From Siphonodentalium dalli (Eukaryota; Mollusca; Scaphopoda; Gadilida; Siphonodentaliidae): DNA of 64,000 nt. Both the position numbers and the translations under genes were made by a program. Positions within the stretch are counted from its first letter, which is position 1; every line of letters starts with the position of its first letter. The notes below the pieces were generated by a model. The model did no database searches. It was not told the origin of the DNA and worked only from the letters and a program-made list of their open reading frames with translations. This document shows positions 12,499-24,125 of this stretch, piece by piece. The DNA is taken from positions 173,262,556-173,326,555 of the forward strand of contig CP136067.1 of assembly GCA_032622095.1 (NCBI GenBank), given 5' to 3'.

Positions 12499-13160
12499 CC
12501 CCCCCCCCCCAATTTCCAATAGGGTATGATTTCACCTGGATAAGTGGTACGTGGTTAAGAAAATAATATTGGAACAGCCAAGTCTGTATTTAGTATGTCT
12601 GATCTTTGCAGAATGAGGTCCACAAAAGGTGAATTTAATGACACTATTCCCCAAGGTGGAAAAGCATCAACGAATTCACCCTATGGGGACCTCATTTCCT
12701 AAAATGACCCAATTTGAACAAATCTGAACCCGGTCACCCGAGGCCCATCCATACCAAATATAAGCTAATATAGGCTCAATGGTTCTTGAGAAGAAATTTT
12801 AAGATTTACTATGGAGGAAAGAGTTATGGCCCTAGCTTCGCACCTATTTGATATGATGAACTTATTTGAACAAATCTGATTGTGAGTCACCTAGGGAACA
12901 TGCACACTGAAATATATAAACATATTTGGTCTTTAATATGGAGAAGAAAACAATTGTTGATAGACGGATGGATAGACATCCCAACAGACAGACGAGTGCC
13001 TGACAGACATAAGACAAATTCAATCCAATAGACCCCCCCCAATGTTTCTTTGAAAAATCAGGGTATGATTTCATCTGGATAAGCGGTGGTTAAGAAAATA
13101 ATATGCCAGCCATGTCTGCATATAGTGTGTCAGACATTTGCAGAATGAGGTCCCCAAATG
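12499..13160 (+). repeat. direct repeat pair with C-tracts
   Basis: Two copies, at about 12,499-12,660 and 13,025-13,190, share CCCCCCC...AGGGTATGATTTCA, TCTGGATAAG, GTGGTTAAGAAAATAATAT and GCAGAATGAGGTCC in the same order. A third partial, reverse-oriented relative (GACCTCATTATGCAAATGTC) lies at 13,519. The spacing and the internal C-tract suggest a tandem duplication of a dispersed repeat; nothing in it looks coding. Confidence 0.6.
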
Positions 13161-14350
13161 GTGAATTTAATGACAATATTCCGCAAGGTGTGCTAGCATC
13201 ACCAGATTCATCCTCAGTCTGATTAGGCCTCACCAGCCATGGGAAACCTATATAGGAACATATTTAAGTTCTAAAGTTGAAGTTTGTAATGCACACCCAT
13301 TGAGCGCCTCAATTATGCATTTTATCTTCTGCAAATTAGGGGGGGCATAGAAACTGAACTGAAGGGAAAAAGTAAAAAAGTAACTAAAACAAAATTTCAA
13401 TTTGATACTTAAGATACTTCCCAGAAGATGATGCCTAAGCAGAATTAGGTCCATGGAGGGTGTATTTGGTGATGCTAGCCTGCTGTACAGGGTTGCAACA
13501 CGAAATTCACCCTCTGGGGACCTCATTATGCAAATGTCAGACACTAAATTCAGGCAGTTTGTTTAAAATTGCTAGCAGTAATGTTTACACAAGCTGCCAG
13601 ATGACATTTTATTGTAATCTAGATTAATGACATGTGTCTCTCTCTGTCTATCCACAAAGATATATCTGCAACTTTAATAGAACAGGTATTAAAGTTGGAA
13701 GCTGGAGATGATATCCGTTGGAAGGGATGTTGGTTGGGTGCAGGCCACTGCAGGGTGGGGTGGGTCTGGGCCATATGGGATGGGGGATGGGTAATGGAAT
13801 ATTTCTGTAATTTCATTAAAGATTAAAGTTTCATAACTCTGCAGATGTTATAATGGTGTCACTTTTTTCAAATTTCATATAATGTTTAAAAACTAATTTT
13901 TTTTATTGTTAAATTGAGCAAGGTGAGAATTCAAAAAATCTTAATTAAATTTTTTTTTTAGTTATGTCCTGGCTCCGCCCACATTCGATCCAGTGACCTC
14001 ATTTGAACAAATCTGAATAACAGTCCCCCAAGGACCCTTTGTATCAAATACGAACCCATTCGGCCCAATGAAATTTGAGAAGTCGTTGTAAGAATTACTA
14101 TGGTGGCAAAGAGTTATGGCCCTGGCTTCGCAACTATTTGACCCAGTGTCCTCATTTGAACAAATCTGAATGAGAGTCACCTTGGAAACATACACACCAA
14201 ATATGAACCCATTCGGTTTCATGGTTCCAGAGGAGAAGATGTTCAAAGTATTGTAGACGGACGGATGGACGGACGGACGATGGACGGACGACGGACGAAG
14301 AGTGATGACAATAGCTCCACCGGAGACTTCGTCTCAGGTGAGCTAATAAA
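12700..14350 (+). repeat. GGACG-tailed dispersed repeat, four sub-copies
   Basis: Four related blocks (about 12,705-12,850, 12,855-13,000, 13,990-14,130 and 14,140-14,350) share TTTGAACAAATCTGAA, GTCACC.., CCAAATATGAACCCATT and GGAGAAGA... in order. The last ends with GACGGACGGATGGACGGACG, then AGTGATGACAATAGCTCC and CCGGAGACTTCGTCTCAGG. I recognise this end from bivalve genomic repeats; that is memory, not a search. It is non-coding, and it is the main hint to the taxon. Confidence 0.7.
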
Positions 14351-14359
14351 AACGTGAGA

Positions 14360-14600
14360 CAACCAGCCCCGGAAAATCTGGACAACCCACCCTAACATAC
14401 GCCCGCGCGAGTTGTCCCTGTGGTCCCGATTCGGTCTGTAGTCAGATGTACTATATACACATGTATATACTTGTATATACAGGAACGGGACCATCCGCCC
14501 CAGGCACAACCGACAACAAGCGACCCGGAACAACCCGACCCAATTAAAGTACGAACTATGTTTTGGTTTAAACCTTTAATTAAATTAGGACAAGATATGG
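14360..14600. repeat. imperfect inverted repeat of CCCGG-rich sequence
   Basis: GTTGTCCCTGTGGTCCCG in the left half pairs loosely with CGGGACCA...GCACAACCGACAAC in the right half, around a run of alternating ATATAC/GTATAT at 14,450-14,480. It sits between the GGACG repeat and the M domain. It may be a small MITE, but no target duplication is evident. Confidence 0.4.
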
Positions 14601-15014
14601 TAAATTGTAGTTGTGATACACTGCATGGACATAATGATATAGTATTCTGTATGAAATATGAAGAATATTTTAATATGAATATATACGGAAGTACAACATA
14701 TGTATATGAAAAAGGAATGTATAGTACATGTATATGCTACTTCACAGCCTGTTCTCGTGAAAATAGCCACACTCCCGGCTTATTTTAATGAGCGAAATAA
14801 GCTCATAGCAATATAGGCTCTGTGTGGAGATAAACGTACACTATGGGAGTACATGTATGGTTTCCATAAAAATAAGCACGTTACGGTCTTATTTTAATGA
14901 GCGATATAAGCCCCTATTGGTATTATTTAATCACAATATACGCTCTATATGGACCTAAAACTCAGTTTATAAAACAGTCCAATATGGGACTATCTCCCAT
15001 ATTGTCATTATTAA

Positions 15015-15493
15015 AGGTACTCAATCCGATAAAACTCCTCTCAATTACTATTTCAATGGGTTCGGGGGTCAAAAATATTTGATTCGAGTCGAGGAAGTCA
15101 CCCATCAAAGCTCAGATTTGTTAGATATCGATTTTAGAAATCTATTATTTTTCATTATCGGGAATTCTTTCTGGCCCAGAAGACAGTCAAAATTTCGTTA
15201 TTATTACCACGTGATTATAGAGTTATCCATCCTTGTCTGTTTGAATAGAGTTTTGGCGTAAAATCTCGAGCAGGTTACCAAATTGACGGCAGTTATTAGT
15301 ACTCATCTCGAGCAATTAACAAATTTCAAAAATCAATATCTAATAACTCTGAGCTTTGTTTGATAGGTTCCTCGACTCGAATCAAATATTTTTTACCCCC
15401 AAAGCCAAAGAAATAGTAATATAGGACCCTCTGATCGGATTGTTGTTGTTGGAATCTGTTGAGATGGGGACCCTCTTTACGGATTGAGTACCT
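15015..15493. mobile_element. foldback element I, TTAA target site
   Basis: The 479-bp element starts AGGTACTCAATCCG and ends CGGATTGAGTACCT, flanked by TTAA on both sides (15,011-15,014 and 15,494-15,497). Inner homology between the halves includes AAATATTTGATTCGAGTCGAGG and its reverse complement near 15,360. Removing the element and one TTAA gives ATTATTAATCTACC, which is how uninterrupted M copies read, so this is an insertion into M. A similar left end, AGGTCCTCAATCCG, is at 63,780. TTAA sites point to piggyBac or Kolobok mobilisation. Confidence 0.85.
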
Positions 15494-15874
15494 TTAAATC
15501 TACCGTTTTTCATCGCAACTTATCCTCGCGAAAATAGGTTCATATTGGGCATACATATTAACATATGTTTCAATGGACGTAATTGATTCGGAAATAAGCC
15601 ATTAGTGAGTTTATACCCGTTATTTAGTTGAATGAAGCGAGCCGCAGTTAAAACACATTATAAAGAGCGTGAATCTGGTATGTCGTGTCGCAACATATCC
15701 TCCCTCAAATAGGCACATAATCGGCCTATAATGTGAAATAGGTACATTTTATTGTGAAATAAGCAGATAATAGATCATATCCGTCATTTCGTTTTATGGC
15801 GCGGCCACATTGAAAACACATGCTATAAAGAACATACACATGAAAGCCGTGAGTTGGCTTATTTGTGTCATTTT

Positions 15875-16022
15875 CTGCACACAATCTGATTACAATCGAC
15901 TCATTGGCAGTCGATAATGTGACTAAAATTGTCTCATTTTCAGCACATTATCGACTTAAATTATGAGATTCTAAGCATATTATCTACCTAAATATGTTTA
16001 TGTATAAGCAGATAATCTGCGG
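15875..16022. repeat. M2 hairpin module, copy a
   Basis: Central arms AGTCGATAATGTG and CACATTATCGACT face each other, framed by ACAATCTG on the left and ATAAGCAGATAATCTGCGG on the right. It is followed by GGGAGAACAGGCTG, which is an M1 end. Confidence 0.75.
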
Positions 16023-16687
16023 GTTTTTGGGAGAACAGGCTGCATGTCGATAAACAAGTTTCGGTTGTTAAATAATGACAATGGGATCTTAATTCGCTCA
16101 TTAAAATAAGCCCGTTTCGCAGCGGTATGTGCTTATTTTTACGAGAACAGGATGAAACACATCGTCGTGCAAATAGGTTCAAATTGGACCTACATGTAGC
16201 TATTCGCATAGGTTGATATTTGAAATAATTTGATTATGAAATAACTCCATAGTGAGCTTAAATCGTTATTCCGTTATGGCCGCAGTGAAAACATTATAAA
16301 GATCGTGAAATTGGTAAGTCGTGTCGATGAAAAGAGGCAGATTAAATCATTTCAATTTGGGCTTGATATGTATGGAAATAATCCCACATTGTACTGCTTT
16401 ATTTATAAAAACAGTGTGTTAGATCCATATTGAGCGTATATTGTGGCAAAATAATTCCAATATCAGCTTATATCGCGCATTAAAATATGTCCGTTTTGTA
16501 CTTATTTTCATGAGAACAGCATGACAAGTCTTGAGTTGTTTAATCGTGTTCTCGTGAAAATAAGCACAATACGGGTTTTCCTCATATTGAAATAACCCAT
16601 ATACATGTACATGTAAGGCTGTTTTAATAACTAGCGTTTAGGCCTTACGGAGCGTATTTCAGTTTTCAAATAATGTCAACATGCAGA

Positions 16688-17201
16688 CTGTTCTCGTGAA
16701 AATAAGCACACAAACGCCATGTTATTATGAACTAAATATTGCCATTATTTAACCGCAGTATACGATATGGACAGAAAATGCGGGTTTTAAGACAGTCTAA
16801 CATGGGACTATTTCCATACGAAATATGCCCATATTGGCACTATTTAATCTATCTACCTATTCTCATCGAGATAACTTACTAGATTCACGCTCTTTAGAAG
16901 GTATTTTCACTGTGGCCCGCGCCATTCTACGGAATAACTGGTATACGCTCACCGTGGGCTTATTTCAGAATAAAATAAGTCCAATATGAACTGTGTGAAT
17001 ATTTAGGTCAAAATATAAACCTGAGGATATGTTGAGATGAAAAAAAGTAGATTAAATAATACCAATATGGGCTTACATAGAAATACTCCAACATTTGACT
17101 TATTTAAAAATCGCGTTTAGGTTCAATAATGGCAGTATATGAGCTTAATTCGCTCATTAAAATAAGCCCGTTATGAGCTTATTTTTACGAGAACAAGCTG
17201 C
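16688..17201. mobile_element. complete M1 foldback unit, ~514 bp
   Basis: The unit opens CTGTTCTCGTGAAAATAAGC and closes GCTTATTTTTACGAGAACA, its inverted copy. Inside, GGGACTATTTCCATACGAAAT pairs with the later TTACATAGAAATACTCC, and CACGCTCTTTA lies near the middle. Other copies give the same order, so this is the clearest full-length representative of the M1 module. There is no ORF. Confidence 0.75.
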
Positions 17202-17393
17202 ATATTGTCATTATTTGATTATTATAACAGCCCTATATGGGATATTTCAATATGCGATAAGAACATCTTATGATTATTTTTGCAATTTGTGTTGTGGAAT
17301 ACAACACAAATAAACCAACTCAAGACTGTTCTCGTGAAAATAGGCACATAATAATATGATATAAGCCCGTATTGTCGCCAATAGTCCCGATTC

Positions 17394-17535
17394 CAGAAGT
17401 AAATATTTACAATTGAGCGTAGTTCAGACGATGATTTCTATGGAGAGGTACGGTCGATTTACTTGACATAGCGCCTGAATGCTAACTTATCAGTTTCACA
17501 TACCCGTACAAGTCCATAATATGTCTTTAAAGTGC
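17394..17535 (+). repeat. dispersed ~140-bp segment, copy 1
   Basis: AGAAGTAAATATTTACAATT, then ACGATGATTTCTATGG, GCGCCTGAATGCTAACTTA and TCAGTTTCACATACC match, in order, the reverse complement of 50,365-50,535. The second half also recurs at 18,725-18,810. It interrupts the M modules and is not part of their hairpins. Confidence 0.7.
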
Positions 17536-17573
17536 GTACATCTGATAAGCTGTGGGTTGGCTTAGTTGTGTCA

Positions 17574-17731
17574 TTGTCTGCTCATAATCTGCTTAGATTT
17601 GTTCCATTATGAGGCGATAATGTGACTAATTTGGTATAATTTTCAGCACATTATCGACTCAAAATGAGAGCGTTCATAAGCAGATTATCTACCTAGAATA
17701 TTAACTTTATATATAAGCAGATAATGTGCGG
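17574..17731. repeat. M2 hairpin module, copy b
   Basis: GCGATAATGTGACTAA and CAGCACATTATCGACTC form the inner hairpin; CTCATAATCTGCTTAG and ATAAGCAGATAATGTGCGG form the outer one. The module runs directly into GGGAACAGGCTGTTTCAAA, an M1 junction. Confidence 0.75.
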
Positions 17732-18724
17732 GAATTTTGGGAACAGGCTGTTTCAAACGGTACAATATGGGACTATTTACATAAGAAATAAGCCCATATT
17801 GGCATTATTTTATCTACCTTAGTTTATCACTTACTTACCAAAGCTACCCTAATTGTATTGTTTTTACTGAAATAAACCCATATCAGTATTATTAATCTAG
17901 CTTTTTTCATCGACACAACCTACCAGATTCAAGCTCTTTATAGTCAATGCTGCCCTCGCCATTCAACCAAATAATGGCTATAAGCTTACTGTGGACTTAT
18001 ATCAGAATCAAAAGAACATATGTGAAAACTTAAAGGTCAAATATGAACCTATTTACATGAGGATATGTTGCGATGAAAACAAATTAGATTGAATAATACC
18101 AATATGGGACTAGTTCGATAGAACAGTCTGATATTGTCTGTTTAAAAAGCCGCGTTTATAGGTCTATATATATAGCGTACATGTATACATATTAAGTTAA
18201 ATTATACCTCTGTATGAGCTTATTTAGCTCATTAAAATAAGTCCTGTTTTGTGTTTATTTTCACGAAAACAGACTGCAAACTGCCATTATTTGAAAACTA
18301 AATAAGCTTCATATGGGCCTAAACGCTGGTTATTATAACAGCCCTATATAGATATTTCAATATGCGATAAGCTCGTCATGCTTATTTTAGCAATTCGTGT
18401 TGTGGCACAACACAAATAAACCAACTCAAGACTTACCATGCAGACGTCACCCTGTTCTCATGAAAATAAGCACATAACAATATGAGATAGGCACGTGGTG
18501 TGCTTATTTTCACGTCAACAGGCTGGAAAACAACACGATTAAACAACTCAACACTTGCCATGCAGATGTCAAGCTATTTTCGTGAAAATAAGCACTTAAC
18601 GGCCGTATTTTAACGAGCGAAAATTTTGGCATTATTTAATCGCAATATATATAAGCTCTATATTGACCTAAATCTCGGCTTTTAAAGCAGTACAATATGT
18701 GACTATTGCCATATGTTACTAAAA

Positions 18725-18810
18725 TGCTACATTCCTCCAGTTGACATAGCGCCTGAATGCTAACTTATCAGTTTCACATACCCGAACAAATCCATATTAT
18801 GTCTTTAAAT
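18725..18810 (+). repeat. dispersed segment, copy 2 (partial)
   Basis: CATTCCTCCAGTTGACATAG through GAACAAGTCCATATTATG repeats the second half of 17,394-17,535. It is close to the minus-strand copy at 50,365-50,430, including the CATTCCTCCAGTTG stretch missing from copy 1. Confidence 0.7.
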
Positions 18811-18854
18811 AGCGTACATCTGAAAAGTTATGGGTTGGCTTAGTTGTGTGATTG

Positions 18855-18986
18855 TCCGCACATAATCTGAATTGCCCCATTATGAGTCGATAATGTGACT
18901 AAAATATTCTCATTTTCAGCACATTATGGACATTCTAATCAGATTATCTACCTAAAATAAATTATTTATAAGCAGATAATGTGCGG
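18855..18986. repeat. M2 hairpin module, copy c
   Basis: GAGTCGATAATGTGACTAAA faces CAGCACATTATGGAC, with ATAAGCAGATAATGTGCGG closing the right side. One arm base has changed (ATCGAC to ATGGAC), which slightly weakens the inner stem. Confidence 0.7.
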
Positions 18987-19252
18987 AATTTTGGGGAACA
19001 GTCTGTTTAAAACACAGTACAATATGGGACTATTTACATACGAAATGAGCCCATATCGGAATGATTTAATCTGCCTTTTTTCATAAACACAACTTACCAA
19101 AGCTACGCTCTTTGTAAGGTGTTTGGCGCCATTCAACGGAATAAGGGACTCAGTATGTACTTATTTCAGAATCAGATAGTTCCAACATAAACCTGTGAAT
19201 AGTTACATGTAGGTCCAATATGAACCTATTTGCACGAGGACATGTTTCATCC

Positions 19253-19713
19253 TGTTCTCGTAAAAATAAGCACATAACGGGCTTATTTTAATGAGCGAAC
19301 TAAGCTCATACTGGCATTATTTAACCTCAATGTTTTCATCGACACGACATACCAGACTCACGCTCTTTAAAATGTGTTTTAACTGTGGCCCATGCCATTT
19401 AGCTGAATAGCGGGTAGTAGTTCACTGTGGGTTTATTTCAGAATCGAATAAGTCCAATATGAACCTATGTGAATCTTTAGGTCCAATATGAACCTATTTT
19501 TACGAGAATATATGTTGCGATGAATAAAGGTGGATTAAATAATACCAATATGGGCTTATTTCTTATGGAAATAATCCCACATTGGACTGTTTTAACATCC
19601 TTGTTTTAGGTTCAAATATAGCATACATATATAATGAGTCTTAATAATTCCAATATGAGCTTATTTCGCTCATTAAAATAAGCCCGTTATGGGATTATTT
19701 TCTCGAACACAGG
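19253..19713. mobile_element. M1 foldback unit, shortened
   Basis: CCTGTTCTCGTAAAAATAAGC and CGGGCTTATTTTAATGAGCG at the left are mirrored by CGCTCATTAAAATAAGCCCG and ATTATTTTCTCGAACACAGG at the right. The left part lacks the segment normally found between ATTATTTAACC and TTTTCATCGACAC, which accounts for its shorter length. The retrotransposon remnant begins 36 bp further on. Confidence 0.7.
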
Positions 19714-19748
19714 CTGGAAAACAACACGAATAAACACATGACTTACCA

Positions 19749-20304
19749 ATCAATCAATCAATCAATCATGTTTATTTGTACGTTACACCATATATGGTCA
19801 AATGTACATGAACACAGAATAACAAGACAAAATGGACGGATTACATGAAACAAAGTACAATGTAACAACAATGATATATGGCGGTATATGCTTATATATG
19901 ACAATATACATATGTTATACCGGTATATGCCTATCATACGTTCAGATAATATATGTAGATGATTGGCAAACATACCATTCAGAGTTGATACTGGCAACAC
20001 TGACATGGTCTCAAGTCGAAGAATCTTTGTTCCTTTTTTGTTGTACTCGATTTAAGAGTCGTTACTCTGTTGCCAAACCCCTTTCTTTTTCAATCCATAG
20101 TGGACAAAGTGTGCCCCAAAGCCCGCATAGTTTTTGAGTCGCTGCTGATCATTATTTGTTTAAATAGTTTCTCGTTGGGGATGTTTAACAGATTGGGTGA
20201 TATGTTCTCGTAGAATAGGGCGCGCTCGTCTGGCAGAAGAAGTACAGTAAATAATTGTCGATTTCATTGCATGTTTCGCAAATTCGGTCCGCTTCGTCGA
20301 AATC
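19749..20304 (-). pseudogene. non-LTR retrotransposon, 3' part (after element F)
   Basis: Minus-strand remnant of a CR1/Jockey-like reverse-transcriptase gene. From 20,304 it reads DFDEADRICETCNEI, the Cys-x-x-Cys cluster common near the C-terminus of these proteins. A frameshift near 20,240 follows, then ERALFYENISPNLLNIPNE and onward to a stop at 20,090. The rest is 3' untranslated sequence ending in AATAAAC and a (TGAT)n tail at 19,749-19,768, a typical non-LTR terminus. The other half lies at 22,741-23,086, separated by F. The family call rests on motif memory, not a search. The copy is dead: it is 5'-truncated, has two in-frame stops upstream and one frameshift. Confidence 0.8.
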
Positions 20305-20346
20305 TACGGCGGCCTGGAACCGCCACCTCCTCTTCAGTTAGTTTCC

Positions 20347-20727
20347 TGATATATCAGGTTACCTATCCTGATATATCAGGTTAGTATCCTGATATATCAG
20401 GTTACGTATCTTGATATATCAGGTTATTATCCTGATATATCAGGTTACTTATCATGATATATCAGGTTATTATCCTGATATATCAGGTTACGTATCCTGA
20501 TATATCAGGTTATTATCCTGATATATCAGGTTAGTATCCTGATATATCAGGTTATTATCCTGATATATCAGGTTACGTATCCTGACATATCAGGTTATTA
20601 TCTTGATATATCAGGTTACGTATCCTGATATATCAGGTTATTATCCTGATATATCAGGTTACGTATCCTGATATATCAGGTTACGTATCCTGATATATCA
20701 GGTTATTATCCCGATATATCAGGTTAT
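20347..20727 (+). repeat. left arm of F: 18 tandem palindromes
   Basis: Eighteen copies of CCTGATATATCAGG (a 14-bp perfect palindrome) are separated alternately by TTA or TTACG/TTAGT spacers. Only a few carry substitutions (TTGATATATC, CATGATATATC, CTGACATATC, CCCGATATATC). The orientation is read from the spacer TTACGTA. Confidence 0.95.
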
Positions 20728-21179
20728 GTCTCGACCAATCCAGAGTGTCGTCTCATTGGCGGAGGCTTGTGGTTGGTTGGATTCTTAGTCAATATTGTTA
20801 GGCCAATGTATATGCTCTTATATATGCGAGGCTACCAGTAGGAGACTCGCATATATAAAAGAGTTCATTGGCACAGGCTTTTGCAAAAATTTCAAGGAGC
20901 CCCAGTCACGGAAGTGTTAGCAAGACCCGAACCATCCACTGAGCGATGACCAGTCCATTATTAACCCTTTCTATACTAAATAATCATTGACGAGTAGTTC
21001 CCTTCGGAAATGATTAGATAATAAGTTCAAATGAAAGTGTCAATGACACTGTAGCTCAACGTTGGTAGGTGTTAATTTCATGCTGAGCTGTCAATAGAAT
21101 GATAAAGGACTCCTATAGAAGAAGGAAAGTCAAAAAGTTACAATAATGTACGCAATGGGCTTGTATTCTGTAGATGATA

Positions 21180-21790
21180 TTGTTATACCCCATTTTTCCG
21201 TCCGTCCGTGCGTCTGTATGTGCGTCCGTCAGTACGTCCGTCAGATGTCTGTTCATGTCATAACTTTAACAGTAGTGCTCAGTTCTCAATGAAATTAGGT
21301 ATGGATGTTCACTACTATGAGGAAATTAAATAGAGGTTTCCATCGTTTTGTTCGGATTTTCCATTCTAGAGTTATTCATCATTGTTTATCTGGAAATTTT
21401 GGATTTTTGGTCCGTCTGGTGTCTGTTCATGTCGTAACTTCAACAGTTGTGCTGGGATCTCAATGAAATTTGGTATGGATGTTCACTAGTATGATGACAT
21501 TCAATAGAGGGTTCCATTGTTCTGTTTCGCTTTTCCATACTAGAGTTATTCATCTTTGTTTATCTGGAAATGTTGGCTGTTTGGTCCATCCGATGTCTGT
21601 TCAGGTCATAACTTGAACAGTAATGCTCGGATCTCAATGAAATTTTGTATGGATGTTCACCAATATGAGGACATTTAATGGCACATTCAACTGATTTGTT
21701 TTGTTTTTTGTTCTATAGTTATTCATCTTTGTTTATATGAAAATTCTGATTTTTTGGGTCCAATCTGTCTGAGTATAGCAGTCATAAGTT
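21180..21790 (+). repeat. three ~180-bp repeats in the core of F
   Basis: GATGTCTGTTCATGTCATAA, TCTCAATGAAATT, GTATGGATGTTCAC and AGAGTTATTCATC... recur at about 21,245, 21,420 and 21,597. The first is preceded by a CCGTCCGTCCGTG-type run. Frequent stops exclude coding. The pattern resembles a dispersed repeat captured inside F. Confidence 0.75.
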
Positions 21791-22449
21791 ATAGATATGC
21801 TCACACTAGGCGGTAATCCACAAGGGGGTATGCACCGGACGACAGTCCATCTCTTGTTTTCATTTAAAACATTTCACCAATAAATGAGGGATGCATGTGT
21901 GCGAATGAAATCCTGCTGGCGGCCATGTTTTCTTTTCATAAATTGCGTAATAATTGGATACCTCCCATGTTTTTCAATGACATTTTTGGTGGCTCCCATC
22001 TCCCAGAAGATCCATATGAAGTTCAGTAAGGACTATATAAAAGATGTGGTCTGTATTGTGTGCCAAATCATTTAGTCATACAAAGTTTAAAATCCAAAAG
22101 GGCGGAAATGCTTTCAACGAAATTCGGAAACATTTGATATCCCCAGAGGTGACACAAAACACGCCTGTATAATGTTTTAAAATATTTGTTCCGATATTTG
22201 TTCTGCTGGGTGTGCCAATGGATCCAAATTTGAAATCCAAGATGACTGATGGCGGCCATGTTTTCTAATGAATTTCGGGAAAAAATAGATGGCTCCCTGA
22301 ATATCCATATGAAGTTTGGTGAGGGGTGTGTGGTTAATCGCCTACATGTACATGCCACATCACTCATCCTCATCGTCACCAAACTTAATATGGAACCAAC
22401 CACAAGCCTCCGCCAATGAAAGACGACATTCTGGATTGGTCGAGACAAC

Positions 22450-22712
22450 CTGATATATCAGGATACATAACCTGATATATCAGGATACGTAACCTGATAT
22501 ATCAGGATAATAACCTGATATATTAGGATACGTAACCTGATATATCAGGATAATAACCTGATATATCAGGACACGTAACCTGATATATCAGGATACGTAA
22601 CCTGATATATCAGGATAATAACCTGATATATCAGGATACTAATCTGGTATATCAGGATACGTAACCTGATATATCAGGATACGTAACCTGATATATCAGG
22701 ATACTAACTGAA
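22450..22712 (-). repeat. right arm of F: 12 tandem palindromes
   Basis: Twelve copies of the same 14-bp palindrome with inverted spacers (TACGTAA, TAATAA), so this is the reverse complement of the left arm with six fewer units. Variants (CTGATATATTAGG, CTGGTATATCAGG) do not coincide with those of the left arm, which suggests independent change after insertion. Confidence 0.95.
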
Positions 22713-22740
22713 GAGGGGGTGGCGGTTCCAGGCCGCCGTA

Positions 22741-23086
22741 GAAATCGAATTAGCGTCCGCGTTCGATGCCCAAGGTGTGGCAACTTATTCTTAATTTTGT
22801 CAGGGATTCACGCTATTTTGGGACGGAAATGATGTTGATATATTTGTCCAAAGAAGTCATCGTTTTGAATGTTCTATACGTTCTAAGTTTGTTCCTTGGA
22901 TGATCACGTCGATTGCTATTTTTGAGAAGTTTGGTGCGAATATTATCATTAAATATTTGTTTCTGTATTGAGTTATCGAAGAAGTCATTAATACCGTGAC
23001 TTGGGGACATGGATGTGACTAATTGTTGACATTGTGACAGCGACCTGCTCCATGAATCCAGATTAGATTCAAATAGTTGTATGCAC
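22741..23086 (-). pseudogene. non-LTR retrotransposon, coding remnant before element F
   Basis: On the minus strand the frame from 23,086 encodes a hydrophilic stretch including QKQIFNDNIRTKLLKNSN, a TAG at 22,813-22,815, then RESLTKLRISCHTLGIERGR, a TAA, and FDF. LTKLRIS.HTL.IERGR is the conserved block preceding the Cys cluster in many CR1/Jockey-type proteins. The frame continues directly into 20,304 once F and one GATTTC copy are removed. The 5' end joins M sequence at about 23,087 (ATGCACATTTCAGCC), so the insertion was 5'-truncated at birth, leaving about 900 bp. Confidence 0.8.
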
Positions 23087-23099
23087 ATGCACATTTCAG

Positions 23100-23592
23100 C
23101 CTCTCGTGAAAACAAGCTCATATCGGGCTTGTTTTAATGAGCGAAATAAGCTTCTTTGGGCGTTATTTAACCGCAATATACGGTTTATATATGGACCTAT
23201 AAATAACGCAAAATAACCCCATATTAGTATTATTTAATCTAGCTTTTTTCATCGACACGACCTACCAGATTCAAGCTCTTTATAATGTGTTTTCTATGCG
23301 GCCCTCGCCATTCAACGGAATACTGGCTATAAGCTCACTGTGTGCTTACTACAGAATCAAGTCCAAAAATTAACTTATATGTGAATACTTAGGTCCAATA
23401 TGAACCTACATGTATTTACCCGAGGATATGCTGCTATTAAAAAAATTAGATATTGGACTGTTTTAAAAACCGCGTTTAATAGGTCCATATATATAGCGTG
23501 CATGTATATTAGGTTAAATAATACGACTATATTAGTTTATTTCGCTCATTAAAATAAGCCCCGTTATGTGTTTATTTTAACGAGAACAGGCT
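23100..23592. mobile_element. M1 foldback unit following the retrotransposon
   Basis: CTCGTGAAAACAAGCTCATA and TTTTAATGAGCGAAATAAGC at the left mirror GCTCATTAAAATAAGCCCCG and TATTTTAACGAGAACAGG at the right. The centre carries CAAGCTCTTTATAATGTG. The left terminus lost its first bases next to the retrotransposon junction. Confidence 0.7.
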
Positions 23593-24125
23593 ACAAATTG
23601 ACATTATTTGAAAACTCAAAAACGCTCCATGTGGGCCTAAACGCTGGCTATTAAAACAGCCCTTTTTTGTGTATATTGGATATTTGAATATGAGATAAGC
23701 CCATATTGTGTTTAGTTTCATGACAATAGAGTGGAAAACAAACACGAATCAACCATCTCAAGACTTACCATACAGATTGTTCTTGTGAAAATAAGCACAT
23801 TTTGAGCGAAATAAGCTTATATTGGCATTATTTAACCGCAATATACGCTATATATGGACACAACACTCTTATAGATGTGGGTATGAGGGTATACTTTTGT
23901 AGATACCACGGTATATTTGGGTATGTGCACCATATACATGGGTACAGTATCACTGCATATACATTATTCGAAAACACTATACGCTCTATATGTGCTTAAA
24001 CTAAAGTTATTAAAACAGCCCTATATGGGATATTTCAATATGCGAGAAGCCTGTTTTGTGCTTATTTTTGCAATTCGTGTTGTGCAAAACAACACAAATA
24101 AACCAAATCAAGACTTACCATGTAG

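Larger units (their letters stand above)
20305..22740. mobile_element. foldback element F, 2,436 bp, 6-bp target duplication
   Basis: The ends are TACGGCGGCCTGGAACCGCC and its exact inverse, flanked by GAAATC at 20,299-20,304 and 22,741-22,746. Each end leads through CTCTTCAGTTAG into a tandem array of the palindrome CCTGATATATCAGG, then into a second inverted stretch (GTCTCGACCAATCCAGA at 20,728; inverse near 22,440). The inverted arms total about 475 and 345 bp. The unique core (20,781-22,396) has three ~180-bp repeats and no transposase-like ORF, so the element is non-autonomous. It sits in a retrotransposon reading frame, and excising it restores that frame. 5'-TAC ends plus a 6-bp duplication resemble what I recall of IS3EU-type transposons; this is tentative. 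Confidence 0.9.

Noticed and set aside
20347-20727. CRISPR-like array of short palindromic repeats
   Set aside because: Spacers are only 3-7 bp and nearly constant, the array is part of an inverted-repeat transposon, and the context is eukaryotic.
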